Below, in pieces: positions 17,698 to 26,573 of a stretch of DNA of 64,000 nt. A program made the position numbers and the translations under genes. The stretch comes from Parasphingorhabdus halotolerans (lineage in GTDB: Bacteria; Pseudomonadota; Alphaproteobacteria; Sphingomonadales; Sphingomonadaceae): NCBI RefSeq assembly GCF_012516475.1, contig NZ_CP051217.1:992001-1056000 (forward strand), written 5' to 3'. The notes under the pieces are model-generated. The model saw nothing but the letters and a program-made list of their open reading frames with translations, was not told the origin of the DNA and did not search any database. Positions within the stretch are counted from its first letter, which is position 1. Each line of letters begins with the position of its first letter.

Positions 17698-18000
17698 TCA
17701 AGCCGCTTTCGTAGCGCCTTCCTTCACCGTTAACCGCAAATCCAGCGCACCCAGAACACCCAGCAATGTTTCCAGCGTCGGGTTGCCGTCTTCACTCAGC
17801 GAGCGGTATAGCGCCTGCCGCTTCACGCCGGACTTTTCGGCAATGGCAGTCATGCCTTCACTGCGCGCAACGACGCCAAGCGCATTGGCGATATAACCCG
17901 CCTCTCCGCTTTCCAGCGCGTCGTTGAGCAAATCCACGACATGCTCTGGTTCGGTAATATATTTTGCCGCATCAAAGGGCTTGGTTTTCAATTTTGCCAT
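17698..18000 (-). CDS. HigA-type antitoxin, XRE-like
   Basis: A 100-residue antitoxin of the addiction-module antidote family (HigA-like, TIGR02684 type). It opens KTKPFDAAKYI then TEPEHVVDLLNDALE, typical of the family, and carries a C-terminal helix-turn-helix (MTAIAEKSGVKRQALYRSL then NPTLETLLGVL). It should neutralise the upstream toxin and repress the shared promoter. I choose the ATG at 18000 over a TTG at 18057 that would overlap the toxin stop, because it follows GGATGATGAA and matches the family N-terminus. The gene order toxin then antitoxin is the higBA order. Confidence 0.88.
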   Translation of the reverse strand: MAKLKTKPFDAAKYITEPEHVVDLLNDALESGEAGYIANALGVVARSEGMTAIAEKSGVKRQALYRSLSEDGNPTLETLLGVLGALDLRLTVKEGATKAA

Positions 18001-18053
18001 TTCATCATCCAAAATTCGGCTTATCTTCCCAAGGTTAGCCTCGTCCTTGCATA

Positions 18054-18344
18054 TCAAATTTGTTTGGCCATCTCCTTGGCTCTCTTTATCGCTTTCGCCT
18101 GCCCTTTCTTGTCGCTGCCGCAGAGCAGGAAAATGACAGTCTGCCCGCGCATCGTATAATATAAACGATAGCCCGGACCATATGATATCCGCAACTCACT
18201 CACCCCGTCGCCAAGCGATTTCCAGTCACCCAGCAATCCCGACTGCACCCGCACCAGCCGCGTAGCAATTTTTGCCTGTGCGCCACGATCGCGCAGCCCG
18301 TCGAGCCAGTCAGCAAACTCTTCGGTCTGTTCGATGCGATACAT
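18054..18344 (-). CDS. RelE/HigB-type toxin
   Basis: A 96-residue toxin of the RelE/ParE superfamily, HigB-like (PF05973/TIGR02683 type), expected to cleave ribosome-bound mRNA. The family blocks are FADWLDGLRDRGAQAKIATR, GDWKSLGDGVSELRISYGPG, YRLYY and the C-terminal LLCGSDKKGQAKAIKRA. The ATG at 18344 gives the family start (MYRIEQTEEF); a GTG two codons earlier is possible. A strong promoter immediately upstream leaves little or no 5' leader, so the mRNA may be nearly leaderless. Confidence 0.92.
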   Translation of the reverse strand: MYRIEQTEEFADWLDGLRDRGAQAKIATRLVRVQSGLLGDWKSLGDGVSELRISYGPGYRLYYTMRGQTVIFLLCGSDKKGQAKAIKRAKEMAKQI

Positions 18345-18346
18345 TG

Positions 18347-18523
18347 TCACTTATATATGACATCTTGGTGAAATGTCAAGTTTGGATTGGAAATTGGCAG
18401 CGGCGTCCACCCATCCTTCCGCGCGCGCAGCGGGACCGGCGTGAAGGCGGGCAAGCGGGAGATCGGGTGATGTCCAGTTTTTTGGGGGCTTTTTGCGGGT
18501 CGGGGATTTGGGGTGTCTGTCAT
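18347..18523 (-). pseudogene. Truncated HTH gene, copy D
   Basis: From the ATG at 18523 the frame reads MTDTPNPRPAKSPQKTGHHP, then a stretch through RARKDGWTPL, nearly identical to the first 42 codons of the intact HTH protein at 17042-17554, and then diverges into LPISNPNLTFHQDV and a stop overlapping the toxin promoter region. The helix-turn-helix is lost. The junction coincides with the start of the toxin-antitoxin module, which suggests that the module was inserted into, or recombined with, a second copy of the gene. A 58-residue peptide could still be made. Confidence 0.7.
18352..18379 (-). promoter_or_regulatory. Promoter and palindromic operator of the toxin-antitoxin pair
   Basis: On the minus strand a consensus -35 TTGACA (18374-18379) is followed after 16 nt by TATATA (18352-18357). 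Between and overlapping them TGACAT and ATGTCA (18358-18378) form a perfect 6-bp inverted repeat with a 9-nt spacer, where an autoregulating antitoxin could bind. The toxin start lies about 8 nt beyond the -10 box. Confidence 0.7.
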
Positions 18524-18551
18524 GAGACGGACGGTAGGTTATGTGGGGGGT

Positions 18552-18564
18552 TGTAGGAAAGGGG
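18552..18564 (-). promoter_or_regulatory. Conserved upstream element, copy D
   Basis: Minus strand CCCCCTTTCCTACA region ending 28 nt before the ATG at 18523 of the truncated HTH copy. Confidence 0.55.
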
Positions 18565-18738
18565 GTTGGGCGCTTAAAACTCGTTGCCCTCATACCCGTT
18601 CGATTTTAGAAAATCGCTGAGAAGTAAATGCTAGAAAAGCTTACCAATATTAAAGTTATCAAAAGAAAGTGCGATTATCAGGCTACGTAGAAAGAAATTT
18701 GTTGAAAAGGATTTGCGATGAAATAATATATCCAGACG

Positions 18739-19002
18739 GTGACAACGCTGCTTTTGGCAGGAACAATGGTCAGCTGCTCAGGCGGTGAACACCCCATATG
18801 TAAAGACGACAAGTCGACAAAAGAATATTCTTTGCAATGGCAAGACGATTTGGCTGAAGCGAGCACCAGTGGAAAAGTCTCTACGGAAAAGGTGGTCGCA
18901 ATTCAGGGTAAGATGTATGAAAATTTAGGCTTGCTTGCGCGCGAGAAATGGTCCGAGCACTGTAACCTTCTCGATAAACTACGAAGTGAATCAGGTTTCT
19001 AA
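18739..19002 (+). CDS. Small lipoprotein with stop at codon 3 of natural start
   Basis: An 87-residue product if the GTG at 18739 is used. The natural start seems to be the ATG at 18718, which has AAAAGG in front and would give Met-Lys-stop-Tyr-Ile-Gln-Thr-Val, a normal lipoprotein signal peptide running into L-L-A-G-T-M-V-S-C, interrupted by TAA at 18724-18726. So the gene is either inactivated, read through, or reinitiated at GTG, which shortens the signal peptide and removes its Lys. The mature part has two Cys and no domain I recognise. The region is AT-rich compared with its neighbours, suggesting recent acquisition. Confidence 0.5.
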   Translation: MTTLLLAGTMVSCSGGEHPICKDDKSTKEYSLQWQDDLAEASTSGKVSTEKVVAIQGKMYENLGLLAREKWSEHCNLLDKLRSESGF

Positions 19003-19118
19003 AAATCGAATAGGTGGATTTCATCCAATGACATGCGCAGCGGGACCGGCGTGAAGGCGGGGATGCGGGAGATCAGGTGGCGGCATTTTGCGGGCCGTGG
19101 ATTTGGAGTGTCTGTCAT
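18999..19118 (-). pseudogene. Truncated HTH gene, copy E
   Basis: From the ATG at 19118 the frame reads MTDTPNPRPAKCRHLISRIP then AFTPVPLR, matching the start of the intact HTH protein, and leaves homology after about 29 codons (MSLDEIHLFDF, stop). The helix-turn-helix is absent. Its 3' end overlaps the end of the small lipoprotein gene on the other strand by 3 nt, so that gene and its flanks mark the breakpoint. Confidence 0.65.
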
Positions 19119-19146
19119 GGGACGGACGGTAGGTTATGTGGGGATG

Positions 19147-19159
19147 TGTAGGAAAGGGT
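19147..19159 (-). promoter_or_regulatory. Conserved upstream element, copy E
   Basis: Minus strand ACCCTTTCCTACA ending 28 nt before the ATG at 19118. A further 19 nt upstream lies TGACAGGTGCAA (19179-19190 in + orientation), shared with copy B. Confidence 0.55.
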
Positions 19160-19297
19160 TTTTGGGGATTGGGGGTTGTTGCACCTGTCACCGTAACTCC
19201 CAAAAAGAAGCTGACAACCCTAGTGCCTACGTATCTTTGAAATTTCGCGCATCCTTCAGTCCGAAACTGTCAAAATATATTCCAAAAATTATATCTG

Positions 19298-19375
19298 GTC
19301 ATCCTGAACTTGTTTCAGGATCTCCACGGGGATGGCGCTCAATCGGAGGAGATGCTGAAACGAGTTCAGCATGAC
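19298..19375. repeat. Dispersed hairpin repeat
   Basis: Left arm starts GTCATCCTGAACTTGTTTCA and ends GGATCTC (19298-19324); right arm starts GAGATGCTGAAACGAGTTCA and ends GCATGAC (19349-19375). The arms pair imperfectly over 27 nt around a 24-nt loop. I recall this palindrome as a common intergenic repeat in sphingomonads and relatives. It fills most of the gap before 19390. Confidence 0.75.
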
Positions 19376-19389
19376 GAAAGAGTCGAAAG

Positions 19390-19794
19390 TCAAATAAGTG
19401 GTAATTGCCGCTTGTCGGGCCCTTCCTCCTCGAGTGGCCCTTCGACCAGTTCGCGCAACTTACGCTCAGCCTTTTCATCTCGCACGATGGCAAGACAGCA
19501 TTCCACCCCAGTCGGGTCAGTATAACCCGTCCAGCGAAAGCGAAATCCTAGCTTGACCAACGGACGAATCTGTTCCGTGATAGCGGGATCGGTCTGCAAG
19601 TGATCCTTGAACTCGCGAACGTGAACACTTTCAAATTCCTCGCAGTCGTTGACCTGCGCCTTGATCCCTATCAATTCAACGAAGGGTCTATTGGGCAAGG
19701 TAGCTGCCTCTATGTCTCGCAATAAGCGTTCAGGCTGGAACCGATGGCGCAAGTGTTGAGCACGTTGTTCGCGAGGTATGCCTTGCAACTCCAC
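19390..19794 (-). CDS. Hypothetical protein coupled to thiC
   Basis: A 134-residue charged, soluble protein with no domain that I recognise and no signal peptide. It has a predicted mixed alpha/beta character with a conserved-looking FRFRWTGYTDPTGVECCLAI block near the centre. The GTG start at 19794 lies 2 nt after the thiC stop, so translation is probably coupled and the gene would be under the same TPP riboswitch. A role in thiamine metabolism is only suggested by position. Confidence 0.6.
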   Translation of the reverse strand: MELQGIPREQRAQHLRHRFQPERLLRDIEAATLPNRPFVELIGIKAQVNDCEEFESVHVREFKDHLQTDPAITEQIRPLVKLGFRFRWTGYTDPTGVECCLAIVRDEKAERKLRELVEGPLEEEGPDKRQLPLI

Positions 19795-19796
19795 AA

Positions 19797-21895
<2,099 letters not shown>

Positions 21896-21965
21896 TGATC
21901 GCAAGTCTAGCGGATATCGATAAAACGTCCAGTGGATAATGTTGCGCGTTTAAACAGCGCGCCGG

Positions 21966-22370
21966 TCAAACCTGCAAACGCACCAGCGCGACGAAAATTG
22001 CGGCAACACCGATGACGATCGACAGCCCGGCCCAAATCTTGTTGCCCGCATTCATCATCTTGCCAGCCACGCCCAGAAACCAGTCGCCAAAAGCAAGGAT
22101 AACGGCCCCTTCGAGAAAGATAAACGCACCCATGACGGTAATCAGGATGGAGAGTATATCTTTCGGATTATAGGGATTGGTGAGATAAATCGCCGCGCCG
22201 ATCGCGATGGTAACCATGCCGACCAAAAAACGGATCGCGCTGCTGGCGCGCACTTCACGGACCATGCTCGCCCAAAAACCCGGACGGCGAAACTCGCCAA
22301 TGCCGGCGGCGACACTGTATAGGCCGATGAAAAAGGTGATCCAGCCAGTGATGTTCGCCGCATTGCCCAT
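21966..22370 (-). CDS. Four-helix membrane protein, unknown
   Basis: A 134-residue inner membrane protein with four hydrophobic segments (about residues 8-26, 44-62, 70-93 and 108-131) separated by short charged loops. No family signature that I know. The start is the ATG at 22370; the preceding bases GGAGAAATACC are a good binding site. It stands alone between the thiC leader and the monooxygenase gene. Confidence 0.7.
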   Translation of the reverse strand: MGNAANITGWITFFIGLYSVAAGIGEFRRPGFWASMVREVRASSAIRFLVGMVTIAIGAAIYLTNPYNPKDILSILITVMGAFIFLEGAVILAFGDWFLGVAGKMMNAGNKIWAGLSIVIGVAAIFVALVRLQV

Positions 22371-22496
22371 GGTATTTCTCCTGCAATGATATTAGCAAAA
22401 TCGGCTGAAAAGTCATGAATTTTCTGAGCGATGGTTAATGCTGTTAATAAAACTGTAAAACGTCATCGCTGGCTGTCCCGCAGTACGAACGCGAAA

Positions 22497-24290
22497 TTAC
22501 CGAAATTCCAATCCTTCAAATTCGCCCGATTTCCGCCACCCGTCCATATAGTTGAAAAAAGCCATTGCTCCATGCGGATGCCCCTGCATGAAGCGAGTAT
22601 TGTCGCCCCAGCCGACCCCCTCATTGTTATAATATCCCGGCGTACACTCGGTATTTCCGATATTGACGCCCAAACCGGTGTCAAGAAAATCAAGCCACGC
22701 CTGTTCGGCTTCTGCCGTGACTTCAACAGTCTGATGCCCCTGACGCTCGGCATGAGATACGATCGTCGCAATGGTATCAGCATGATCGACAATATTGTGG
22801 GGAACATTGGCGATAAAATTGGCGGCCTGTGTTGGCTGGACCATGAACGCGTTGGGGAAACCGGCCATATGCAGTCCGTGTCTGGTGCGCATGCCTTCTT
22901 CCCAATGCCTGGATAGTTTCAACCCACCTTTGCCGGTCACGTCGAAGCCTGCTCTGGAAACAGAATCGAGCGAGACTTCGAAGCCAGAGGCATAGATGAT
23001 GCAATCGACTTCATATTCCTGACCGCCCGCATAGACGCCATTTTCGGTGATACGCTCAACGCCCTTGCCATCGGTGTCGATCAAGCGCGTCGCCGGTTCG
23101 TTAAAGGCCTGCAGATATTCGTCGTGAAAGCAGGGACGCTTACATAGCTGCCTGTACCAGGCTTTCAGGTTTTCGCCGGTGTCCGGATCGTCCACCAATT
23201 CCGCTGCGCGCTGACGGATTTCTTCCATTTTTTGAAAGTCGGAATCTTCGAATGATTCCAGCATACGCTCCGGTGTCCATTCACTCGGCGGTACTTCTTT
23301 CAAGTTGGCGCGAACGCGTTTGGCGAGGTCGGTCCAGCCGTCATTGACCAGATCTTCTGCAGGGAATCCGACACCCAAATTCGCGGCAAAATTTTCCTGC
23401 CACTTCCTCTGCCAGCCTTCTTCGGCGACATCGGAGAACCAGTCTTCCTCAATCGGCGCATTGTCACGACGATCCACACTTGATGGGGTACGCTGGAACA
23501 CCAGCAATTCTTTGGCAGACTTGGCGAGATGTGGAATGCACTGCACCGCTGTTGCGCCGGTGCCAATTATTGCGACGCGCTTGTCGGCAAGTTTATCCTG
23601 CGGCGCGCCTTCGGGATTGCCACCAGTATATGCATAGTCCCAGCGGCTGGTGTGGAACGACTTGCCTTTGAAATTCTCGATTCCCGGAAGACCGGGAAGC
23701 TTTGCAACATGCAGCGGGCCTGTGCCCATGCCGATATATTTCGCGGTAAATGCATCGCCGCGACTGGTGCGTATAATCCACACCTTCTGCGCTTCATCCC
23801 ATTCCAGATCGTTTACTTCGGTATGGAAAAGCGCCTTTTCATAAAGCCCGAAATGATTGCCAATCCGTGAGCAATGATCGCGGATTTCCGGTGCATGGGC
23901 ATATTTTTCGGTTGGAACATGCCCGGTTTCCTCGAGCAACGGCATGTAGATCATCGAGGCCGTATCACACTGTGCACCGGGATAGCGGTTCCAATACCAA
24001 GTGCCACCAAAATCGCCGCCCTTTTCGATGATGCGGACATCCTCGATGCCAGCCTCTTTCAGCCGCCCGCCAACCACTAGGCCGGCAAAGCCGCCGCCGA
24101 TAAATGCAAATGTAACATGATCGGTGACAGGATCGCGCTCCTTGCGCGGCGTATAGGGATCGGTAGCGAGGTCGGAAAATTCACTTTCCAGCCGCACATA
24201 TTGCGCCGAGCCATCACCGCGAAGACGCTTGTCGCGTTCCTCGGCATATTTTGCTTTCAGGGCATCTTTATCAATCGTGATCGCGTTCAT
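22497..24290 (-). CDS. Type I Baeyer-Villiger monooxygenase
   Basis: A 597-residue FAD- and NADPH-dependent enzyme that inserts oxygen next to a ketone to give an ester or lactone. The FAD-binding GGGFAG is at residues 65-70, the type I fingerprint FKGKSFHTSRWD near 200 is complete including its histidine, and the NADPH-binding GTGATAVQ follows near 240. The N-terminal extension of about 55 residues is longer than in cyclohexanone monooxygenase and is more like the cyclododecanone/cyclopentadecanone branch. The substrate is unknown. It is monocistronic; a related fused enzyme is encoded at 44147-46729. Confidence 0.92.
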   Translation of the reverse strand: MNAITIDKDALKAKYAEERDKRLRGDGSAQYVRLESEFSDLATDPYTPRKERDPVTDHVTFAFIGGGFAGLVVGGRLKEAGIEDVRIIEKGGDFGGTWYWNRYPGAQCDTASMIYMPLLEETGHVPTEKYAHAPEIRDHCSRIGNHFGLYEKALFHTEVNDLEWDEAQKVWIIRTSRGDAFTAKYIGMGTGPLHVAKLPGLPGIENFKGKSFHTSRWDYAYTGGNPEGAPQDKLADKRVAIIGTGATAVQCIPHLAKSAKELLVFQRTPSSVDRRDNAPIEEDWFSDVAEEGWQRKWQENFAANLGVGFPAEDLVNDGWTDLAKRVRANLKEVPPSEWTPERMLESFEDSDFQKMEEIRQRAAELVDDPDTGENLKAWYRQLCKRPCFHDEYLQAFNEPATRLIDTDGKGVERITENGVYAGGQEYEVDCIIYASGFEVSLDSVSRAGFDVTGKGGLKLSRHWEEGMRTRHGLHMAGFPNAFMVQPTQAANFIANVPHNIVDHADTIATIVSHAERQGHQTVEVTAEAEQAWLDFLDTGLGVNIGNTECTPGYYNNEGVGWGDNTRFMQGHPHGAMAFFNYMDGWRKSGEFEGLEFR

Positions 24291-24395
24291 AAGGCTGGTC
24301 CAATCCCATCGAGTGAAAATATTTAACCATTCAGTTAAACTGCGACCGAACCGTGGTCAATATCAAGCCGGTTGGCGATCTGAACCGATCATCAT

Positions 24396-25271
24396 CTAGA
24401 AAGTATATCCCAGCCCCAGCGCGCCAAACCACTGGTCAGCACTGCCGCGAATGGATGTTATAGGCGAACGCTTGGCATCGCCAAGCAGGCGGCTGTAACC
24501 GCCAAGCACAATAATGCCAAAGCCGCCGTTAAGCGCATTGCCATCGAGGTCAATCACGCCAAAAGCATTCGCACCGATACTTTTCCAGCCGCTATCGGCA
24601 GCGTAAGTGGGCAATCCGCTTGCGGCGCTTCCCGCAGCAGAGATGCTGTAATAGTAATTGGCAAAATTATCATCAACATGCTCTGCGTTGGCCGACAGAC
24701 TTATCGCAGCACCGCGACTGACCGGCGTAAAAAACGTAAGGCTCGGTGCGATGACCCTGCCCTTGTGCGCACCAGCGACGTCCCATTTCACGTCGACTGC
24801 TGCGGTCAGCGAGTCAAACGGGTTGGTGATGCGGTTGATCTTGATGCCTGCCGACGGGCCAACTTCAATCGCGGTATCCAGTTCGCCAAGACGTTCAACC
24901 ACCGTATCCTTGATGTCATTCACCCGGTCAAAGCTCGCGGTGATCACAGGGCCGAATAGAAAATCGATCTTTGCATTGTCGCGGTCTGGAATCACATTGA
25001 TCGCAAAACCGGGACCGCGCGGCGTAAAATCAATGCCCTTCACGCTGCCAGTGACGACCGGCAGTACCGAGAATGTGTAATCATCAGACCCGTCATAGCT
25101 AGGGCTATAGCTGCCGCCCAAACCGACGGTGACATAGGTATCGTCAAAAACGCTGTCGGCCATATCCGGCGGGCCTTGTAGCGCAAAAGCTGGCGCGGAA
25201 GCGAATAGAAATGAGCCCATGAAAATGGTGCGGACAAATGCAGCGGTGTTAGTTTTTTCGACTTTTTTCAT
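24396..25271 (-). CDS. MipA/OmpV-family outer membrane protein
   Basis: A 291-residue predicted beta-barrel with a cleavable signal peptide (SAPAFA near residue 30). The opening YVTVGLGGSYSPSYDGSDDY, the LPVVTGSVKGIDFTPRGPG strand, the FGPVITASFDR block and the final aromatic residue (LGYTF) are typical of the MipA/OmpV family. E. coli MipA is a scaffold for murein synthesis and lytic enzymes; OmpV-type members are envelope or colonisation proteins. The exact role is not determined. Confidence 0.88.
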   Translation of the reverse strand: MKKVEKTNTAAFVRTIFMGSFLFASAPAFALQGPPDMADSVFDDTYVTVGLGGSYSPSYDGSDDYTFSVLPVVTGSVKGIDFTPRGPGFAINVIPDRDNAKIDFLFGPVITASFDRVNDIKDTVVERLGELDTAIEVGPSAGIKINRITNPFDSLTAAVDVKWDVAGAHKGRVIAPSLTFFTPVSRGAAISLSANAEHVDDNFANYYYSISAAGSAASGLPTYAADSGWKSIGANAFGVIDLDGNALNGGFGIIVLGGYSRLLGDAKRSPITSIRGSADQWFGALGLGYTF

Positions 25272-25322
25272 AGAAACATAATGCGCTGAAATCGCGTTAG
25301 TTCCTAGGTAAATCTTTGCGCG

Positions 25323-25808
25323 CTACAAAATATACTTCATCGTCACGGCATAATCCGCATCGTCCTGACCCACTGTGAACTGGGCGGATTTAAACTTGGG
25401 CGGTCCCATGCCGATTTTTGGATTGCGGGAGAAACCAAAACCCTCGCGCGGTAAAAACAGGCGCAAGTCCATCTTTCCATTGGCGTTTTCGTCGTGAACC
25501 AGGGCGATCGCATAAGTGCCGGGCTTTACGCCGGTTATTTTCACATTCCCTGCGTTGGCCGCCGAAACCTTGATTTTGCGAGCAGCCTTGTCCTTGCTGC
25601 AGTCAGGGAAATATTTGGGATTATTGCTCAGGCAAACCAGCACGTCGCCCTTTTGAGAGCGGATATTCGAGATCGAAACGGCGACGGTCGCCAGCGATGC
25701 GCCCGCTCCCTGATTAGCTGCCAGTCCGCTCAGCGGTAGCGCCATCAAAAGACCCAAGCCCGATATCAGTGCCACAGACCTTGTCCCAGAACCTAAAATA
25801 TAACCCAT
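25323..25808 (-). CDS. Exported DUF2141 protein
   Basis: A 161-residue exported protein with a signal peptide (cut near LAA, residue 31) and a DUF2141 domain, a transthyretin-like beta sandwich: GDVLVCLSNNPKYFPDC, GVKPGTYAIALVHDENANGK and EGFGFSRNP. Its start (ATG 25808, binding site CAGGGGTAATT) lies inside the preceding gene; the two frames overlap by 95 nt, and both overlapping parts look genuine, one being the signal peptide and the other the conserved tail of the desaturase. DUF2141 genes often accompany carotenoid or lipid hydroxylase genes, but the function is unknown. Confidence 0.85.
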   Translation of the reverse strand: MGYILGSGTRSVALISGLGLLMALPLSGLAANQGAGASLATVAVSISNIRSQKGDVLVCLSNNPKYFPDCSKDKAARKIKVSAANAGNVKITGVKPGTYAIALVHDENANGKMDLRLFLPREGFGFSRNPKIGMGPPKFKSAQFTVGQDDADYAVTMKYIL

Positions 25809-26463
25809 AATTACCCCTGTACAACTCGTGGTGTTTCTCGTGATGGGTCGCAGTTATCAGTCCGCGCCCTAACCTGCCCTGAACCAGCCAGCGCGGGAAC
25901 ATTTCCCATCCCATATGATTGGTGACACCCATAACCGTCATGATCAGCAGCACCACCCCCAATACGCCGACATGAATCGGAACTGCGATAACCAGAGCCG
26001 GAATCACAATTGCGCCGCTCACAGCCTCAATCGGGTGAAAGCTCATTGCTGCCCAAGCGGTCGGCGGACGGCTATCGTGGTGGACGGCGTGCGCCAGCTT
26101 GAACCAGTTTGGCCGGTGAAACAGCCGATGGGTCCAGTAAAACCAGGTGTCATGGAGAAAAAGATAGAGAAAAAGCGATAAGGGCAAATACCATATCGGG
26201 TACATATTAGGATCAATGTATATCTGCGTCCAACCAGCATTCTGCCAGCCCCATGCGACGACGCCCGCAGGTATGCCGTAAATCGCGGCAGACGCTAGCG
26301 ACCAGCGTATTTCCCGCGAAATCTGGGATTTCAGAGTGTCATAGCGACCGGGGTGCTTGCGCCCGGTAAGCCATGCGAAAAAACCACTACTCAAAAGATA
26401 GCGCACGCCGATGATTAAGGTCATGGCGAATGCCGAGATCGCTATGAGGACAACAAATTCCAT
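25714..26463 (-). CDS. Sterol desaturase/carotenoid hydroxylase-like protein
   Basis: A 249-residue integral membrane di-iron enzyme of the fatty acid hydroxylase/sterol desaturase superfamily. The histidine motifs are HDTWFYWTHRLFH, HAVHHDS and THHEKHHELYRGNYG, with four or more hydrophobic segments around them. It is divergent from crtY and 110 nt away, so it may act on carotenoids; 2,2'-beta-ionone-ring hydroxylases (CrtG) of sphingomonads and Brevundimonas are, as I recall, of similar size and type. A lipid substrate is the alternative. It is too long and has the wrong histidine pattern for a classic CrtZ. Confidence 0.8.
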   Translation of the reverse strand: MEFVVLIAISAFAMTLIIGVRYLLSSGFFAWLTGRKHPGRYDTLKSQISREIRWSLASAAIYGIPAGVVAWGWQNAGWTQIYIDPNMYPIWYLPLSLFLYLFLHDTWFYWTHRLFHRPNWFKLAHAVHHDSRPPTAWAAMSFHPIEAVSGAIVIPALVIAVPIHVGVLGVVLLIMTVMGVTNHMGWEMFPRWLVQGRLGRGLITATHHEKHHELYRGNYGLYFRFWDKVCGTDIGLGSFDGATAERTGS

Positions 26464-26573
26464 ATTTGTGAGGTATGCGCACTAATGCCGGGGAGCAAGA
26501 GTTAAGGCGAGCACGACCCTACATGCCTTCAGACAGGCTTCCCCATAAACGAACCTTCCGCTAAGGCCCGGTC

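Noticed and set aside
17042..19160. Prophage or integrative element hypothesis for the accessory patch
   Set aside because: No integrase, portal, capsid or attachment repeats are visible; terminase-small-subunit similarity of the HTH proteins alone is not enough.
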